The position numbers and the translations under genes were made by a program. Below the pieces are notes generated by a model. That model worked only from the letters and a program-made list of their open reading frames with translations. It was not told the DNA's origin and did not search any database. From Ulota crispa (taxonomy: Eukaryota; Streptophyta; Bryopsida; Orthotrichales; Orthotrichaceae): 64,000 nt of DNA. The DNA is taken from the NCBI GenBank assembly GCA_963920765.1, contig OY987242.1:11806789-11870788 (forward strand). The letters are read 5' to 3'. Shown here one piece after another: positions 60,132 through 64,000 of the stretch (the first letter of the stretch is position 1; each line of letters starts with the position of its first letter).

Positions 60132-61435
60132 TTAACCCTTAAACGTTGGGCTGGTCACCATGACCAATTTGGCCACAGTTTCACCACAGTATCGTGACAC
60201 TGCACACTTTGTAAGATTTCTCCTTAAAGTTGCAAAAGTCAATAGTGCATGATCCCCTCATGAAAATTACAAGAAGGGTAGTAAGGGACTTAACACTCTA
60301 CCTCTGAATCTTCTCATAATTTGGTTACCTAAAAAGTTGAGTGTATTTGGCAAGGTGATTTTTTACCGTCCATGATGGACTATGTGTTTATGGTCACTTT
60401 TGAAAAAGAATCAGATTTAAATGACTTACATCATGTGCTATAGAGGGTTTTTTTTAAGCCAACGGATGAAAAATGTTTGCCTTGGTGTTTAACTCCAAAA
60501 GGACCAAGCTCTTTTTTTAGTGAAAGTTATTGAAAACTGCCACTTTTGGGGGAATGAGTAGAAAGGTAGGAGAAACAATTATTTTTGCAAATTTAACCAT
60601 AAGATCTTGCCCTAGACTATGGGAGCTACTTGTGGAAACAAAATTAGCTCATTCTAAATGTAGAGGAGTGAAATATTAACATCTGAAGTGAAAAAAATAG
60701 CTTATTTCCCTATTGTCCAAAGTTTTTAGAGGCCTTTGATTGCCCCTAAATCAAAAAAATTGCTCTACACAAAGTCAAGGTTTATTTTTTCCATGTAGAA
60801 GACCAAGTTATGTAAGTGAGGGAGAATTTTCAAATGAATTAGAGGTGTGAATCATACTTTGTAAAATATTGCAATGTCATAAGGTCATGGAATTTGCATA
60901 TATACTAGACAAAATTGGAGGATTTATGTAAAATTCAAAAAATTGAATTACTTTGATCCAAATAGTGAAAACCAAGGAATCTTAGTCTACTACAACTTGG
61001 ATAAAAAAGAAGTCAATAAACAAATTCCCAAAGAGCACAAAAAAGTAAAGCGCCAAAGGCAAAAGGAATGGAGGTATGGGAGTCCCGTACTTGCCCGCAA
61101 ACTAAAAAAATTCACTCATAAATCAAAATTGAATGGTTCAAAGCTCCCCACATATGTATAAACCTAAAGAACCAATTTCAGATTTCTGTTTTGAAAAAAA
61201 GTTATTTTAAAAAAACTTTTTGGTTGCCCAATCTCCCATGTTTTTCAAAAATTCATGCAACTTCTTCAATAATTGTCTGAATGTAGGAAATATTAGATGC
61301 CCATGCAAATATTTGAATTCCCCATCTTCAATAGAAGTTTCAAGAAATCACGCAAAGTAGTTTAGCCATAGGTACATGCTTGACATCCCATTTGTCTCTC
61401 GAAGGGCCAATGGTCCTTTAGGGGTTAAGTGTTAA
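60132..61435. mobile_element. Z-subfamily element, inverted, split by a nested TTAA element
   Basis: Starts TTAACCCTTAAACGTTGGGC with the hairpin GCTGGTCACCATGACCA. Its right end is broken into CCTTGGTGTTTAA (ending 60492) and GTGTTAA (61429-61435). Together these rebuild the expected terminus CCTTGGCGTTTAAGGGTTAA with two changes. Confidence 0.8.
60489..61428. mobile_element. X-subfamily element, inverted, nested (940 bp)
   Basis: Flanked by TTAA on both sides (60489-60492, 61425-61428). The left end is TTAACTCCAAAAGGACCAAG and the right end GGTCCTTTAGGGGTTAA. It is homologous to 38621-39579 in reverse orientation. Confidence 0.85.
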
Positions 61436-62046
61436 GGTACAATCTAGCTCTTTGGAAGACTTGCATATCTCTAATTTTTTTTGGGTAGATTATTATTGAT
61501 TTAAAAAAAAAAACATCTAATTTAAAGAATTCATAATTATTGAACTCTTGTGATATCAGACTTTATGCATTGCTCAAGTTGGAATGATATGGGCTCTAAA
61601 AGCTCTTTCACCCTCAACATATTAAGTATTACTACATATAAGAATGTGATAGGTGCTTTTGTGTGAGGGGCGTATAGTGCAAGACACCATAAACCAACAA
61701 GTTTTTTGGCAAAAGAAATGTCAAATAATCATTGATTTAAAATGCAGATTACTTTTTTATGATAAATTGTAATTCCATTTCGTTTTCATGAATTTCATTC
61801 CAAGACCTTCTATGTTATTGTTACGAAGAGGTTCAACTTCTTGAGGGGTGCTACTAACATCTCATATGGTTGTTAGGATTTTATTGCTAGGATTTTGTTG
61901 CTTTATGCTGCCTTGCACCGCAGAACCCAGATTGTTTTTGCTACCTCCTACTTCAGCAAGACACATATACAAACAGTCCCACACAAATGACGAGGCAGGA
62001 AATCAGTAGTAACCTAGATTCTGCTTCTCAACCATCTTCTGGAAAG
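61436..62046. other. Intergenic or 3' flank of the next gene
   Basis: No gene or repeat supported. Confidence 0.4.
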
Positions 62047-62549
62047 TTACGGTGAAGTAAAGTGTGAAGCAGCAGATCCTGCCCGTAGATGCCGAACGAA
62101 ATAAAACCTTGGAGACAAGCACCAGAAGACAAAACGAACTGTTGGTATGTAAGATTATGGGACAGTTGGACTCACCAGCTGGGAACTTGGGGTTCCCTGT
62201 AACTTTCAGGAAATGATTGAAGTTTTCCGCGACTCAGTGTAAGTTACACAGCGTACACCTTCTCAAAAACTAGATGTTCTTGCAAACTTAATTACTAGCT
62301 TGGAGCTTCAGTGGTGAAGTACACGCCACGGTTCAATGAGCACGATTCTGTCTCGGAATCAGAGTTACTAAATAAATGCCCGGACTTTACTAATTTCTTC
62401 CAATATTAACTCCAGGAATACACCTGAACGTGGTCCTGTTGCAGTGTGATGGACGTCATAACTCACAGAAGGGTCATGGCTTGCGCCTTGCGGTCTGGCT
62501 ATGACGATAATTTGAGGTGGAAGCACCATACCCGATACCCTAAGCGATT
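62047..62549 (-). CDS. 3' part of an unrecognised spliced gene
   Basis: Three minus-strand exons join with matching phases: 62549-62424, 62232-62176 and 62078-62047, ending in TAA. The peptide runs SLRVSGMVLPPQIIVIARPQ, continues through SYDVHHTATGPRS, is joined to VAENFNHFLKVTGNPKFPAG and ends SAASHFTSP. Donors are GT (TTCAG|GTGTAT, AGCTG|GTGAGT). The first acceptor, TTTGTTGCAG, is good. The second, TTACACTGAG, has a poor pyrimidine tract. I do not recognise the family. Upstream exons should lie at higher coordinates; an open frame around 62681-62930 (TQYNEVETFIAINAPYPPNR) could be one, but I cannot join it. Confidence 0.4.
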
Positions 62550-63010
62550 CTGCAACAAATAACAAAGAGCATGAGGCAACAAATGTTTTTCCCATGTAGA
62601 TAGATGATTGGGATTGCAAAATTCTCATAATTTCATTTGCAAAATTGAAGTTAGTGTGACTTTTGGAGTAAAAAAGTGCTTTAAACTCCTTGCCAACCTC
62701 TAAATTCATGTAATTCTGATAATAGCCAAATGACTTTGTGCTTGTGCTCAATACTTCCTACTTCACTTTGGGAGACCTGACACTCTTTAAGTAATCCAAA
62801 CTTGAAAAGCACAAAAGAACCCATTTCAAAGTCCCTATCCTTGCAAGATTGATAATAATGCACCCTATTGGGTGGATATGGGGCGTTAATGGCTATGAAT
62901 GTTTCCACTTCATTGTACTGAGTACCGTACCTGAAATCAATATTGGATTTATTGTGGGCCTTCTAGAATGTAGCTCGAGTGTTGTGAGCAATTTTGAGTT
63001 GCTTCTTGTT

Positions 63011-63052
63011 GGACCCTAAACCCTAAATCCTGAATCCTAAGCCCTAAAATCC
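63011..63052. repeat. Degenerate telomere-like repeats
   Basis: CCCTAAACCCTAAATCC followed by CCTGAATCCTAAGCCCTAAA. The plant telomere unit is CCCTAAA. Confidence 0.7.
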
Positions 63053-63612
63053 TTTGATGACAGATGCTGCCTCGGAGGACCATCTTTAATTGAAGTATTG
63101 AATGCATTTGTACATGCTTTCACAACTTCCAAAGTTGCAATGCATTGGTTGTTCATTTGGATGTTAACACACTAAAGATTTTATGATTATCCTAAATGCA
63201 CAAACGCTTAAAAATCGGGAATTTGCAATTACGAAGTGTGTTGTCAAAGAGGAATTGACATGTTAGGTCTTAGAAGAGCCTTCGTTTCAAGTAAAAAGCA
63301 TGAATTAATCGTATGGAAGATGTGTCATACATTTGTACTGTGAACAACGGTATTGCCATAATAATGAGTGTCATACTACTGTATGAAATTTGAAGTGTAT
63401 AGTCTCTGCTGCTCACTGTGCTCAGGGTAATTAGTATAAACAGAACAATCCTGACAAAAAGTTGTAAACTGCCATTCCAGTGTTGCAGCGGTTGGCTGAA
63501 TTTTCTGATGAGTAAGTTAACTCTAGAGCAGTTCTGCATTGTTGGATTCTTTGGAATTGACATGAAACTGCCAGGATTGTTCTCAAATATGTTGGGAGCA
63601 GGATCATGATGC

Positions 63613-63748
63613 AACGCACCTTGACGCATCATGATTCTTCAACATTACAACTTCACAGGAATCGAAATTCTCGCTCAAGTAACGCACCTTGACGCATCAT
63701 GATTCTTCAACATTACAACTTTACAGGAATCAAAATTCTCGCTCAAAT
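63613..63748. repeat. Tandem duplication, 68-bp unit
   Basis: Two direct copies starting AACGCACCTTGACGCATCAT differ at only a few positions. Confidence 0.9.
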
Positions 63749-63877
63749 TTGCTGGGCACCCGGCTGGGCAGCAGATTGTCTGACGTAAGCTTACATACTG
63801 TAACTTCAGCTAAGGTAATGTGCTCTAATTTGGTGCGGTGTTCTAATTTGGTGCACTTCTAAAAATAATTGACATGT

Positions 63878-63979
63878 TTCTTCAAATATCTATTATTATC
63901 ATTGATGAGTTAGGTGGGCCTAACATATATTGCTAAATTCACCTAGCTCATCACTGATAGTAATAGATATTTGAAAGAA
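63878..63979. repeat. Long near-perfect hairpin
   Basis: Arms of about 39 nt (TTCTTCAAATATCTATTA and its inverted partner TAATAGATATTTGAAAGAA) enclose a loop of about 23 nt. It could be a miRNA-like precursor or a foldback transposon remnant. Confidence 0.75.
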
Positions 63980-64000
63980 CTTGTATTAGTTTTTTCTAGA

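Noticed and set aside
1..64000. CRISPR arrays, operons or bacterial mobile elements
   Set aside because: GT-AG introns, plant gene families and no regularly spaced repeats. The sequence is eukaryotic.

Overview
The window looks like nuclear DNA of a land plant. It is AT-rich, gene-poor and full of small DNA transposons. Two multi-exon plant genes can be rebuilt exon by exon: a CER3/WAX2-type cuticular wax gene (left edge, minus strand, 3' end outside the window) and an R2R3-MYB gene with the classic 130-bp second exon (about 20.9-23.5 kb, minus strand). The style of the repeats and of a decayed Harbinger transposon would fit a seedless plant (fern, lycophyte or bryophyte), but this is inference and the species is not resolved.

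Layout. 1-4.25 kb: CER3-like gene, with a 241-bp inverted-repeat transposon close to the splice acceptor of its second intron. 4.3-18 kb: intergenic, with two transposon systems (TTAA-flanked elements and a family with 4-bp target duplications). 18-24.7 kb: a more GC-rich island holding the MYB gene and one weak hypothetical ORF. 24.7-48 kb: intergenic, with many small inverted-repeat elements, foldbacks and short tandem repeats. 48.5-51.9 kb: a decayed PIF/Harbinger element with a Myb/SANT-like ORF (+) and a broken DDE nuclease ORF (-), facing each other. 53-61.4 kb: a dense cluster of TTAA elements, including one nested inside another. 62.0-62.6 kb: three phase-compatible exons of an unrecognised gene (-). 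63-64 kb: telomere-like repeats, a 68-bp tandem duplication and a long hairpin.

The most distinctive content is a set of about 18 elements (roughly 12.5 kb, near a fifth of the window) that start TTAACCC and end GGGTTAA and carry short palindromes just inside one end. A nested insertion at 60489-61428 shows that TTAA is the duplicated target site. This points to a piggyBac-, Kolobok- or Sola3-like transposition system, which is not the usual plant repertoire. No matching transposase is visible here, so these copies are probably non-autonomous. The two intact genes show no functional link to each other.
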